A stretch of DNA of 64,000 bases, from positions 124,001-188,000 of the forward strand of contig NZ_JAGIAS010000011.1 of NCBI RefSeq assembly GCF_017744695.1. Direction: 5' to 3'. Position 1 is the first letter of the stretch. Every line of letters begins with the position of its first letter. The notes under the pieces are model-generated. The model did no database searches and was not told the origin of the DNA. It worked only from the letters and a program-made list of their open reading frames with translations. Positions 53,001-60,419 of this stretch are shown in pieces. The DNA is from Dyadobacter sp. GTDB taxonomy: Bacteria; Bacteroidota; Bacteroidia; Cytophagales; Spirosomataceae. Position numbers and translations under genes: made by a program.

Positions 53001-54345
53001 CGGAGCGGAAGTGCAACGGCCATTGGCCACCGTGGTGATCGGTGGCCTGCTGGTCGCGACGGCGTTGACATTATTCGTTTTACCGGTCCTGTACATGGTA
53101 TTCGAAAGCCGGTTCCATATCAAAGCGGGCGCGGCCGCACTCCTGATCCCTGCATTCCTCTTTGCACCGGGTCAGGCCCGGGCTCAAAAGCAGATCGGGT
53201 TGGAAACAGCCATCAACCTGGCCCTGAAAGACAACAGCCAGTTGAAAAGCGAAAAATTACGGGCGGAATACCGCCGGGCATTGATGAAAACTGCCGTTAC
53301 TCTACCGCAAACCGCTGTGAGTATAGAGGCGGGACAGATCAACAGCGCTTACACTGACACCCGGTTTGCATTATCCCAATCCGTGTTTCTTCCGGTGGTG
53401 TACAGGAGGCAACGTTCGCTTCTGGAACAAGAGTATGAGGCAGGCGCCCTGCAAGCATCTGCCACCGCGCTCGATCTGCGGCGTAATGTCACGCATCAAT
53501 TCTACAGGTTACTTTACCTCCGGCAAAAAGCCCGGCTTCTGGGCTCGCTCGACAGCCTGTTCGGGGCGGTCGCTGCACGCGCAAGCGAGCGCCTGGCGCG
53601 GGGAGAGACCAACGTACTGGAAAAGACTAGTGCCGAAATGCAGCTCGGGCAAATCAGGCAGCAGCGGGGGCAGCTGGATGCCGACCATCGGCTCGCGCTT
53701 ATCACATTCAACCTGCTGCTGAACGGATCAGAATCCTATGAACCGGACGACGGCCCGCTCATTTTTCCGGCGCCCGGGTATGCGGATACGGCCAAACTAT
53801 TATCGCACCCCTATATGCAGCTGGCCAGTCGGCAGCAAACCGTTGCCGGCGCAGCCATTGCTGTCGAAAAGGCCCGCCTTTTGCCGGAGTTGAGCCTTGC
53901 TTATAATAATATGAGCATGCGGGGGACGGGAGCCGACAATAAACTGTACAATGGCTGGCCGCGCTTTCAGGCCACGCAAGTCGGAGTAGGCATTCCCCTT
54001 TTCGCGGGTGCGCAAAAAGCGCGTATTCAGGCAGCCAGGATCGCCGCCGAGGCTGCCCGGGAACAATATCAGAGCGAGCACCGGCAGTTTGCAGCTCGTT
54101 ACAAAGCGGCACTAACAGGTTACCTTCAGTTGCTCGAACGGCTCGGCTACTATCAGAATTCCGCAGTGCCCAATGCCGAGCTGGTTGTTTTGACGGCCAC
54201 CCGTCAACTTCAGGAAGGTAATATCAATTACCTGGAATGGGGCCAGTTGATCGCACAGGCCACCTCGATCAGGAGCGAATACCTGGATACGGTCGCCAAT
54301 CTGAATCAAAATGCCATAGAACTGGACTATTTCCTTAGCCAATAA
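50002..54345 (+). CDS. Heavy-metal RND efflux pump (CusA/CzcA) fused to a TolC-type outer membrane factor
   Basis: 1447 residues; a CzcA/CusA protein is about 1040. Residues 1-1040 are the RND pump with 12 helices and the heavy-metal signature DFGLIVDGAVIIVE (Asp401, Asp407, Glu414), NNNISGLKEIRSFSRFGLS and a C-terminal FVLPVLYMVFE. Residues about 1041-1062 (AGAAALLIPAFLFAPGQARA) look like a signal peptide, followed by a TolC-like domain about 1065-1447 (GLETAINLALKDNSQLKSEK, VGVGIPLFAGAQKARIQAA). The former signal peptide could act as a 13th helix, moving the TolC part to the periplasm. The frame is continuous. Metal (Cu/Ag or Zn/Co/Cd) is not decided. Confidence 0.95.
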   Translation: MLNKIIAFSVSNKLIVGLVVLALIGYGSYELTRLPIDAVPDITNNQVQVITIAPSFGATDIERLVTFPIEQANNNISGLKEIRSFSRFGLSLVTIVFEDDVDVYWARQQVSERLGKVQGQIPQGIGTPELGPISTGLGEIYQYVVRAREGYRHRYDETELRTIQDWIVRRQLLGVKGVAEVSSFGGKLKQYSIEVDPAKLLSMGLNINDVFTALQENNANTGGAYIEKGPSVLYIRSEGLVENLDDIGGIAVKNLPDGQPVFIRDVAEVNTGFATRYGAMCYNDQGEVSGAVVMMLKGANSSEVIAAVKQRVAQIQKTLPEGVVIEPFLDRTKMVNNAIGTVEKNLLEGALIVVFVLVLFLGNLRAGLLVASVIPLAMLFAVIMMNTFGVSGNLMSLGALDFGLIVDGAVIIVEAVMHQIARSTQFSGTGRLTQKQMDEQVNESADRMMNSAVFGQMIILIVYLPIFTLQGIEGKMFKPMAQTVAFALLGAFLLSLTYIPMMSAVFLSKKVSHAPNWSDRVMNKLTAGYVVALEKLLHLPRLVILSALLLFAAAIFTLTTLGGEFIPALEEGDFAVDTRVLTGSSLTTTITNTTKAAHILKSRFPEVEKVVTKIGSGEVPTDPMPMEASDMMVILKDKSEWTSARTFPELSEKMGRALQEVPGVTAGFQFPVQMRFNELMTGARQDVVCKIFGENLDTLALYAARLGKLVNQVDGARNLYVEAVSGLPQVVIRYNRNTIAQFGLTVGAVNRIINTALAGQSTGMVFEGEKRFDLVVRLSPAQKRNVALIRDLLVPVSGGNQVPLSQLADIRIVSGPNQIQREDAKRRIVVGFNVAGRDVQSIVSELQTKVGKSLRLPAGYYVTYGGAFENLNAAKARLMIAVPVSLVLIFVLLYFAFNSVRDGLLIYSAIPLSAIGGIFLLALRGMPFSISAGIGFIALFGVAVLNGIVLVAEFNRIRKVGESAIQKAILEGASHRLRPVLMTAFVASLGFLPMAVSNGAGAEVQRPLATVVIGGLLVATALTLFVLPVLYMVFESRFHIKAGAAALLIPAFLFAPGQARAQKQIGLETAINLALKDNSQLKSEKLRAEYRRALMKTAVTLPQTAVSIEAGQINSAYTDTRFALSQSVFLPVVYRRQRSLLEQEYEAGALQASATALDLRRNVTHQFYRLLYLRQKARLLGSLDSLFGAVAARASERLARGETNVLEKTSAEMQLGQIRQQRGQLDADHRLALITFNLLLNGSESYEPDDGPLIFPAPGYADTAKLLSHPYMQLASRQQTVAGAAIAVEKARLLPELSLAYNNMSMRGTGADNKLYNGWPRFQATQVGVGIPLFAGAQKARIQAARIAAEAAREQYQSEHRQFAARYKAALTGYLQLLERLGYYQNSAVPNAELVVLTATRQLQEGNINYLEWGQLIAQATSIRSEYLDTVANLNQNAIELDYFLSQ

Positions 54346-54349
54346 GTGA

Positions 54350-55483
54350 ATGATGGATACCAAATTTTTGCTTTACACTGCACTCGGCCTCATACTTGGC
54401 TCCTGCACAGCCAAAACGGCTGATAAGGATTCCGCCGCCGAAGCGCCAACACAAGAGAACGTCGCAAAGCTGACACCCGAACAAATTCGCAATGCGGGGA
54501 TCGTCGCAGAGTTTCCTAAAGTGACGCCGGTTTCGTCCGTACTGCGTCTGAACGGGAAGATCGACGTGCCGCCGCAAAATATGGTGTCGATCAGCGCGCC
54601 GCTGGGCGGTTATCTGAAATCAACCAACCTCCTGCCTGGAATGCAAGTGCAAAAGGGGCAGGTGCTGGCGGTGCTGGAAGACCAGCAGTATATTCAGCTG
54701 CAACAGGACTACCTGGCCGGCAGCGCCCGCATCAGGTACCTTGAGACCGAATACGAGCGGCAAAAAAACCTGAATAGTTCCAAATCGGTGAGCGATAAAA
54801 CCTATCAGCAAGCCGAAGCCGATTTCCGGGCTCAGCAGGTGGCAGTCAGTGCTTTGGCAGAAAAGCTTCGGCTCGCGGGAATCAACCCGAAGCAGATCAG
54901 CGCTGACCGGATCTCACGCAGCATCAACATCCACTCACCGATCTCGGGTTATGTGTCGCGGGTCAATGTGAATATCGGCAAATACCTGGCTCCCACCGAG
55001 GTGCTTTTTGATCTGATCAATCCATCGGATATTCATCTGGCGCTGAAAGTGTTCGAAAAAGACCTTGACAAAATCCGCAAGGGCCAGCAGGTATTAGCCT
55101 TCACCAATTCCACGCCTGAGCGGAAGCTGGCCTGCGAAGTGATACTGGTCAGCAAAGACCTGTCCGCCGAGCGTACGGCCGAAGTCCATTGTCACTTTCA
55201 GAAATACGAGCCCGACCTTCTACCCGGCACATTCATGAACGCGGAGCTTGCATTGGAATCCCGCAACGCGACCGTTCTGCCGGACGATGCCATTGTCAGC
55301 TTTGAGGGAAAAGAATACATCTTCATCCCCGGAAAGGAAGGATTTGCCATGACGGCCGTGCAGACGGGCAACAGTGAAAACGGTGTTACCGAAATCCTGA
55401 GCCCCGAACTGCGTGGGACACGCTGCGTCACCAAAGGCGCCTACTCGCTGCTGATGTTTTTGAAAAACAAATCCGATGAATAA
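54350..55483 (+). CDS. RND efflux periplasmic adaptor (membrane fusion protein), lipoprotein
   Basis: 377 residues. Signal peptide with lipobox LILGSC (Cys19). HlyD/CusB-type order: beta-barrel entry TPVSSVLRLNGKIDVPPQNMVSISAPLGGYLKSTNLLPGMQVQKGQVLAVLEDQQYIQLQQDYL (lipoyl half), coiled-coil hairpin about 125-190, second lipoyl half SINIHSPISGYVSRVNVNIGKYLAP, beta barrel and membrane-proximal domain to the end. Connects the RND pump and the TolC part in the periplasm. 4 bp after the pump gene; last gene of the operon. Confidence 0.93.
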   Translation: MMDTKFLLYTALGLILGSCTAKTADKDSAAEAPTQENVAKLTPEQIRNAGIVAEFPKVTPVSSVLRLNGKIDVPPQNMVSISAPLGGYLKSTNLLPGMQVQKGQVLAVLEDQQYIQLQQDYLAGSARIRYLETEYERQKNLNSSKSVSDKTYQQAEADFRAQQVAVSALAEKLRLAGINPKQISADRISRSINIHSPISGYVSRVNVNIGKYLAPTEVLFDLINPSDIHLALKVFEKDLDKIRKGQQVLAFTNSTPERKLACEVILVSKDLSAERTAEVHCHFQKYEPDLLPGTFMNAELALESRNATVLPDDAIVSFEGKEYIFIPGKEGFAMTAVQTGNSENGVTEILSPELRGTRCVTKGAYSLLMFLKNKSDE

Positions 55484-55510
55484 AGGCTCTGTCATGAAGG
55501 AGCCATCGGA

Positions 55511-55889
55511 TTACATATGCGAGCGAAGCCTGGCCTCGTCCAAATCCAGCTCTCGCTCCATCTTTTTGATCGCCGCTTCCGAAAAGGAAGCCTCCCGATG
55601 GAACCGCAGCAGCAAATCCCGCTTGAACTGGGTGACGATGAGCTGGTCTTATTGCCGCCCGGAAAGCCGGCCACGACGTATTCCACCCGGCACGGAAAAG
55701 AAGGGGTGGAAGAAAAAGCAGAAAAACGACCTCCGGGTCGAGCTCAACCAGGGGAAGACCAGGAATGAAGCCGATTACCAATCCTACCAGTACAAGCAGG
55801 ATCGGGTATGGAATGCGCACTTTATCGGATAGAACGGAAACGACAGCCAGCGTCGCGACAATAAAAATAAAGGGTATCAAGTCGATCAT
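55511..55889 (-). pseudogene. Na+/H+ antiporter (CPA1 type), internally deleted and frameshifted
   Basis: The front (from 55889) is a typical antiporter N-terminus: MIDLIPFIFIVATLAVVSVL, VRIPYPILLVLVGLVIGFIP and LLFLPPLLFRAGWNTSWPAF. The back, in another frame and ending at the TAA at 55511, is a typical cytoplasmic tail: QFKRDLLLRFHREASFSEAA and ERELDLDEARLRSHM. Roughly 75 plus 45 residues remain of a protein of over 500. The total of 379 bp is not a multiple of three, so the two ends cannot be read together. Non-functional. Confidence 0.8.
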
Positions 55890-56181
55890 AAATGCCTTTC
55901 ACGGTCGGTTTTCCGTGAAAAAAGAAAAATTATTTGCTATCGGCAAGCCCATTTTCGACAATTGTCTTCGCCATCAGCAAATACCGGTCCTCAGCACCGG
56001 AAGCCCGAAGGCGGCGATCCGTGGTAGCGCTTGAATGCTGTCGGTAAACAGCTTCGCGCTTACTTAAAGTGAAAAACAACCTGCAAGCCGGGGCTAAGGA
56101 GCGAAAAGGGCGTTTTGACCGAACCGGGGGCGATTCGAACGACCAAATCATCGGAAACATCGAATGTTTGGAGATGAGCAG
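55890..56181. other. Degraded intergenic stretch
   Basis: About 290 bp between two gene remnants. A small hairpin TTTCACGG-N8-CCGTGAAA lies at 55897-55920. The 76-codon minus-strand ORF at 55930 ends with a helix-like AKTIVENGLADSK that could be the tail of a lost gene, but I cannot name it. Confidence 0.35.
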
Positions 56182-56430
56182 CTACGTTGGCTTCGATTGT
56201 GCTAAGCAGATAAATAAATCTCCGTTATATCCTTGCCCTAAGCCCGGAACGATCGCCAGAAGCGTAGCTTTGCGGGGACTTCGCTGCTTTGCGTCGCGCA
56301 CCTCCGGTTTGCGTGCGGAATCGCCGGAGGCCGCTGTTTTAGGATAAAAGAGGGGCGCTGATTTCGCGGGGGCATTTGCCAGCGTAAAGCAAAATGCGAC
56401 AATGTAAGAGAACTTCTGAAGGTTAGTCAT
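56182..56430 (-). pseudogene. N-terminal remnant of a DUF5683 domain protein
   Basis: From the ATG at 56430: signal peptide MTNLQKFSYIVAFCFTLANAPAKSAP, a linker, then SPRKATLLAIVPGLGQGYNG, which resembles the start of the DUF5683 domain (pattern KA...xxPGLGQxYN). The frame then diverges (DLFICLAQSKPT) and stops, so the domain is cut after about 15 residues. Assignment is by recalled pattern. Confidence 0.6.
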
Positions 56431-56585
56431 GGCTTGCTGATATTTGATGATCGCAAACAACCACGCTAACGCCGTTTCCGCAACATAAAAAATGTTAATT
56501 GTCCCTCAGGTTCTTCTGGATATTCTTTTCAGCAACATCCTATATTTGCTTGTCAGGATCCTAACCCATTTGAAATGTACTCTTT

Positions 56586-57509
56586 ATGAAATTGAAATGC
56601 TTAATTGTCCTCCTTACCACGATTTCCGGGCTGCTTGCGCATAAGACGTCCGCCCAGAACGATCACGGCGAAATAGCCCGAAAGTTATCAGGGTACACCT
56701 CCGAGAAGCAGTTCGCCCTTGTTGACTCCATCGTTTTACCATTCCAAACCTTTCATACACAAGGTCTCACAAAGGCCGGCGGATACTATTTCCTGACGGC
56801 CGTCGATGTGAAGCGCTGGCCCGAAAAGTATCCCGTTCCGGTGGACGGCATGGACCGCGACACCGGCGAAGGCATAGGCCGCGTTTTTAAATTCGACGAA
56901 AGCGGAAAGCTGGTCGCCCAGGTGACCATCGGCGAAAAGAGCATCTACCACCCCGGCGGCATTGACTTTGACGGGAAGTACATATGGATACCGGTTTGCG
57001 AGTATCGCCCGCACGGCAATTCTATCGTTTACAGAATGGACCCGCAGACCATGGAGGTCGAAAAAATGTGGGATGTCCATGATGCCCTTGGGGCGGTGGT
57101 AAGCGTAGCCAAAGAAGAGATCATCGGCATGAACTGGGACGCCGAGCAATTCTATAAATGGGCGCGCAAAGACGACTCGCACCACGGCTGGGAGCTCGTT
57201 TCGAAACAGTCAAATAACATGTTCACGTTCAAAATCCAGGACGCCAAGTACGTAGGCGCCGGAATGATGCTCTGCTCGGGGCTTAACCGGTGGAAACAAG
57301 GCGAACAGAGCTTTGCACTGGGAACCATCCAGCTCATGAAAACGGACGGATATCAGACCGTTTACCAATTGCCACTCTCCATCAAAACACCGCGAGGCAA
57401 CAGTATCTGCAACAATCCCTTCTTCCCCGAGGTCAAAAACGGCAAGCTTAGGCTCGCCTTCGCGCCGGACGACGACCACACGGTTGTTTACATATACGAA
57501 GGACGCTAA
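56586..57509 (+). CDS. DUF6454 family exported protein
   Basis: 307 residues with a signal peptide (KCLIVLLTTISGLLAHKTSAQ). The remainder looks like a beta-propeller: FHTQGLTKAGGYYFLTAVDVKRWPEKYP, GKLVAQVTIGEKSIYHPGGIDFDGKYIWIPVCEYRPHGNSIVY, EEIIGMNWDAEQFYKWARKDD. The family has no established function; naming is from recall. Monocistronic; the promoter of the next operon starts about 40 bp after its stop. Confidence 0.82.
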   Translation: MKLKCLIVLLTTISGLLAHKTSAQNDHGEIARKLSGYTSEKQFALVDSIVLPFQTFHTQGLTKAGGYYFLTAVDVKRWPEKYPVPVDGMDRDTGEGIGRVFKFDESGKLVAQVTIGEKSIYHPGGIDFDGKYIWIPVCEYRPHGNSIVYRMDPQTMEVEKMWDVHDALGAVVSVAKEEIIGMNWDAEQFYKWARKDDSHHGWELVSKQSNNMFTFKIQDAKYVGAGMMLCSGLNRWKQGEQSFALGTIQLMKTDGYQTVYQLPLSIKTPRGNSICNNPFFPEVKNGKLRLAFAPDDDHTVVYIYEGR

Positions 57510-57546
57510 GCCGGGCAGGCCGCATTCATCAAAAATTTTTTCTGAA

Positions 57547-57606
57547 TTTATTTGTGAAACCGATTGGTTGCACATATATTTGCAACCAATCGGTTTCACA
57601 AATAAA
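57547..57606 (+). promoter_or_regulatory. 26-bp perfect inverted repeat covering the DoxX-ArsR operon promoter
   Basis: Left arm 57547-57572 and right arm 57581-57606 are exact reverse complements (26 bp each, e.g. GTGAAACCGATTGGTTGCA), with an 8-nt spacer. Inside lie TTTG (57551-57554), 20 nt, TATATTTG (57575-57582), an ideal -33/-7 promoter. The transcription start would fall in the right arm. A dimeric ArsR-type repressor (gene at 58048) is the obvious candidate to bind it. As RNA it would also fold into a strong hairpin. Confidence 0.75.
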
Positions 57607-57618
57607 CAATCAACAGCT

Positions 57619-57999
57619 ATGAAACAGAAAATTTTGTCGGTTCTCTCCCTATTGACAGGGCTGATGTTCATCAATGCGGGTCTGGATAAATTCCTGCACT
57701 ACATGCCCGTACCGGCCGATTTGCCGGAAAAAATGGTAAAAACAGGCATGGCGTTTGCGCAGATCGGCTGGCTGATGCCGCTGGTGGGCGCCGTGGAATT
57801 GGCCGGAGGCCTGCTGCTGGCCGTGCCCAGGACCCGCGCACTCGGGGCTATTGTGCTCCTGCCAGTCCTTACGGGTGTTCTGCTCACCAATGCCACCGCC
57901 GCCCCCTCGGGCCTGCCCATCGTTTTTATTTTTATCGCGGTGATCGCCTGGGTGATCGTCGACAACTGGGGAAAGTATTTGCCGATCGTATCCAGGTAA
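57619..57999 (+). CDS. DoxX family membrane protein
   Basis: 126 residues from the ATG at 57619 (MKQKILSVLSLLTGLMFINAG); the track start at 57484 lies upstream of the promoter palindrome. Four predicted helices (SVLSLLTGLMFINAGLDKF, IGWLMPLVGAVELAGGLLLAV, GAIVLLPVLTGVLLTNAT, PIVFIFIAVIAWVIVD). First gene of an operon with ArsR and SRPBCC genes. Function unknown; DoxX proteins are often linked to redox stress. Confidence 0.87.
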   Translation: MKQKILSVLSLLTGLMFINAGLDKFLHYMPVPADLPEKMVKTGMAFAQIGWLMPLVGAVELAGGLLLAVPRTRALGAIVLLPVLTGVLLTNATAAPSGLPIVFIFIAVIAWVIVDNWGKYLPIVSR

Positions 58000-58047
58000 T
58001 GCAGCCGGGATGAAGTTATCTTGCACGAAATTATCCGAGATAATCCC

Positions 58048-58368
58048 ATGAGAAGAGATATTTTCCAGGCCATCGCCGACCCGACCCGCAGGGCCATTAT
58101 CGTACTGATCGCCGTGCAGGCCATGACACCCAATGCGATCGCGGAGCATTTCGACACGACCCGTCAGGCCGTTTCGAAACATTTGAAAGTCCTGACTGAA
58201 TGCGAACTGGTCCAACCGCAACAGCAGGGTCGGGAAATCTATTACAAACTTCAGATCGATAAAATGAAGGAGATCGATCATTGGCTGGAACAGTTCCGAA
58301 AGATCTGGGAAAGTCGGTTCGATCAACTCGACAACCTTTTAGAAACACTTAAAAAACAACAGCAATGA
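58048..58368 (+). CDS. ArsR family winged-helix repressor
   Basis: 106 residues from the ATG at 58048 ([20 protein letters not shown]); the track begins at a TTG 27 bp earlier. [44 protein letters not shown] is the helix-turn-helix and wing. The ELCVC-type metal site is absent, so it is not a metal sensor of the ArsR kind; this subtype is usually paired with an SRPBCC protein, as here with a 4-bp overlap. Probable repressor acting on the palindrome at 57547. Confidence 0.9.
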   Translation: MRRDIFQAIADPTRRAIIVLIAVQAMTPNAIAEHFDTTRQAVSKHLKVLTECELVQPQQQGREIYYKLQIDKMKEIDHWLEQFRKIWESRFDQLDNLLETLKKQQQ

Positions 58369-58874
58369 AACACAACCTTCAATTCGACTTCGTAGCAGAC
58401 AAAGAAAACAATACATTGACCGTACGCCGCGAATTCCTCGCCGGCCGCCAGCTGGTGTGGGATTGCTATACCAAAAGCGAACTGCTGGACCAATGGTTTG
58501 CCCCCAAGCCGTTGACCACCAAAACCAAGTCTATGGACTTCCGCGAAGGCGGCCACTGGCATTACGCGATGGTAGAACCCAACGGCAACGAATACTGGGG
58601 CTGGACTGACTATATCAAAATTCAGCCGATCGACTTTTACACTTCGACTGATGCTTTTTCAAATGCCGAAGGCGAAATCAACGAGTCGCTGCCGCGTGCC
58701 GAATGGGTAGTTACCTTTACCGACAAAGGCGAAAATGCGGTGGTAGAAACGGTGGTAACCTACAAATCCCTGGAAGATCTGGAAGCGACATTGCAGATGG
58801 GCATGGAACAAGGCATGCTCGCAACACTCGAAAAACTGGACGAATTGCTGGTTAAGTTGACCGGAAGGGCATAG
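58365..58874 (+). CDS. SRPBCC (AHSA1-like) ligand-binding domain protein
   Basis: 169 residues of the START/Bet v1 fold: [44 protein letters not shown] at the start and [40 protein letters not shown] as the long C-terminal helix. Binds an unknown hydrophobic ligand and may sense or sequester the inducer of the ArsR protein encoded just upstream (inference from the common gene pair). Confidence 0.92.
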   Translation: MKHNLQFDFVADKENNTLTVRREFLAGRQLVWDCYTKSELLDQWFAPKPLTTKTKSMDFREGGHWHYAMVEPNGNEYWGWTDYIKIQPIDFYTSTDAFSNAEGEINESLPRAEWVVTFTDKGENAVVETVVTYKSLEDLEATLQMGMEQGMLATLEKLDELLVKLTGRA

Positions 58875-58890
58875 AATGCATATCATGGGC

Positions 58891-58913
58891 GCTGGGCGGT
58901 GACACTGCCCAGC
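58891..58913 (+). terminator. Hairpin after the SRPBCC gene
   Basis: GCTGGGCGGT-gac-ACTGCCCAGC, a 10-bp stem with one G-T pair, 16 nt after the SRPBCC stop. There is no following T run, so termination may be weak. TAGTTTTG at 58917-58924 right after it fits a -7 box for the reductase gene. Confidence 0.45.
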
Positions 58914-58966
58914 CAATAGTTTTGTATATTGAAACTCTAATTCAAAACAGACGAAACACGATCAAA

Positions 58967-59533
58967 ATGAGAAAGCTGATCCTATTTGCACACATGTCCC
59001 TTGATGGTTTTGCCGGTGACAAAAACGGCGGCCTTGGCTTTTTGTCCTACAACAGCGAGCTGCAACAGTTCGCGGATGAGCTGGTCAAAACAGTGGGCGC
59101 CCCGGTTTACGGCAAAAACACCTACCATTTAATGGAAGGCTACTGGCCGACGGTATTGAACGACCCGAATGCAAACGGTCACGCACTGGCGCATGCACAA
59201 TGGGTGCAGGAAATTCCCAAGATCGTCTTCTCGACAACCTTAGCCAGTGCCGACTGGAACAATACCACACTGATCAAAGACAACGTCGTGGATGAGGTGA
59301 ACAAATTGAAACAGCAACCAGGCAAAGACCTGGTGATATTCGGCAGCCCTGGTCTGGCTAAAAGTCTGACAAAACTTGGACTGATAGACGAATACAAACT
59401 GACTCTGCATCCGGTGATACTGGGAGAAGGGATCAGCCTGTTCGATAGAGATGCCCCCATGAGCAATCTGGTATTGCAGGAATCGAGAACGCTCGGCTCC
59501 GGTGTCGTTACGTTGCACTACACGAAGCGATAG
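58967..59533 (+). CDS. Dihydrofolate reductase-fold (RibD C-terminal type) protein
   Basis: 188 residues from the ATG at 58967 (MRKLILFAHMSLDGFAGDKNG); the track start at 58922 adds 15 residues over the promoter. Family stretches: APVYGKNTYHLMEGYWPTVL, IPKIVFSTTLASADWNNTTL, DLVIFGSPGLAKSLTKLGLIDEYKLTLHPVILGEG. NADPH-dependent reductases of this group are common next to SRPBCC and ArsR genes but mostly have no known substrate. Confidence 0.9.
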   Translation: MRKLILFAHMSLDGFAGDKNGGLGFLSYNSELQQFADELVKTVGAPVYGKNTYHLMEGYWPTVLNDPNANGHALAHAQWVQEIPKIVFSTTLASADWNNTTLIKDNVVDEVNKLKQQPGKDLVIFGSPGLAKSLTKLGLIDEYKLTLHPVILGEGISLFDRDAPMSNLVLQESRTLGSGVVTLHYTKR

Positions 59534-59590
59534 AAGATTGTCAGACAGCTTCACCGGAAGCGTTGCAATGAACCCTCTGTTTATAAAATA

Positions 59591-59616
59591 ATTTCAACAG
59601 AATAAAATGTTGAAAT
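59591..59616. repeat. Small hairpin upstream of the second sigma factor
   Basis: ATTTCAACA-N8-TGTTGAAAT, a perfect 9-bp inverted repeat in the AT-rich gap after the reductase gene. It could end transcription from the reductase side or be a protein site; no strong T run follows. Confidence 0.4.
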
Positions 59617-59703
59617 TCTACAATTTAGAAATTCCAACACCCATTTTTACCCCAATTTCTTACTTTTAATTCTGCATTTTTGAAAGATCAAGCAATATTA
59701 TGA

Positions 59704-59724
59704 ATGTATTAATACATATATTTG
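59704..59724 (+). promoter_or_regulatory. Promoter and 14-bp palindrome before the second sigma factor
   Basis: ATGTATTAATACAT (59704-59717) is a perfect palindrome that runs into TATATTTG (59717-59724), an exact -7 box. The sigma ATG is at 59757. No -33 box at the right distance was seen. Confidence 0.5.
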
Positions 59725-59756
59725 GTTAACAACAACTGGTTTGCTGCTAACCTGCC

Positions 59757-60320
59757 ATGAGAACCCTGCCTTCCTCTTTATCCGACGATCAGCTCGCGGC
59801 GCTGCTAAGAGAGGGCGAGGAACGGGCATTCGATGAAATCTACACGCGGTATTGGGACAAGCTCTACTATACCGCGCACCGGATGGTGAAGTCGGCAGCC
59901 GTGGCGGAAGAGATCACACAGGATACATTCATGCTCCTGTGGATTAAGCGGGAAACGCTCGAAATACAATCGCTGGCGCCTTATCTGGCGGCCATGCTCC
60001 GCTATGAAGTATACCGCTACCTGGCTAAATCCAAACAGGCAGAAGAAATCGAACAGTCGATCCGGCACGAGGCTGCACCCTCGGTATCGATGGAGCAGGA
60101 GATTGAAAACCGCCTGCTGCTCGAAATCATTACCAATCTCACCAATCGCCTGCCCGAAAAATGCAGGCTTGTTTTCCAATACAACAAATTACACGATCGC
60201 TCCCTGCCCGACGTCTGCGAAGAGCTGAACATCTCCCCCAAAACCGCCGAAGCGCACCTGACCAAAGCATTGAAGATCGTCAGGGCCAGCCTGAGTAATG
60301 TAGTGGCGTTGCTGTTGTGA
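59757..60320 (+). CDS. ECF RNA polymerase sigma factor, second Sus locus
   Basis: 187 residues. Region 2: FDEIYTRYWDKLYYTAHRMVKSAAVAEEITQDTFMLLWIKRETL; region 4: LPEKCRLVFQYNKLHDRSLPDVCEELNISPKTAEAHLTKALKIV. Typical Bacteroidota FecI-like factor, followed by FecR and SusC. It differs clearly in sequence from the first sigma factor at 2009, so the two loci should be separately controlled. Confidence 0.94.
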   Translation: MRTLPSSLSDDQLAALLREGEERAFDEIYTRYWDKLYYTAHRMVKSAAVAEEITQDTFMLLWIKRETLEIQSLAPYLAAMLRYEVYRYLAKSKQAEEIEQSIRHEAAPSVSMEQEIENRLLLEIITNLTNRLPEKCRLVFQYNKLHDRSLPDVCEELNISPKTAEAHLTKALKIVRASLSNVVALLL

Positions 60321-60352
60321 GGGCCGGCCGCCGACCACCCACAAAAAAATCA

Positions 60353-60373
60353 CCGCCCCACTAAGGGGTTTTT
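60353..60373 (+). terminator. Weak terminator-like hairpin between sigma and fecR genes
   Basis: CCCC-actaa-GGGG followed by TTTTT, 36 nt after the sigma stop. The stem is only 4 bp, so it may at most reduce read-through into fecR. Confidence 0.3.
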
Positions 60374-60419
60374 CCTCCATCTCCCCTCTATGTGTTGCAA
60401 AGGGTCAATCCGCTTTGCA

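Noticed and set aside
55930-56160. 76-aa minus-strand ORF in the graveyard region
   Set aside because: Only its last 20 residues look protein-like; no start context or family, so it is mentioned as intergenic content only.
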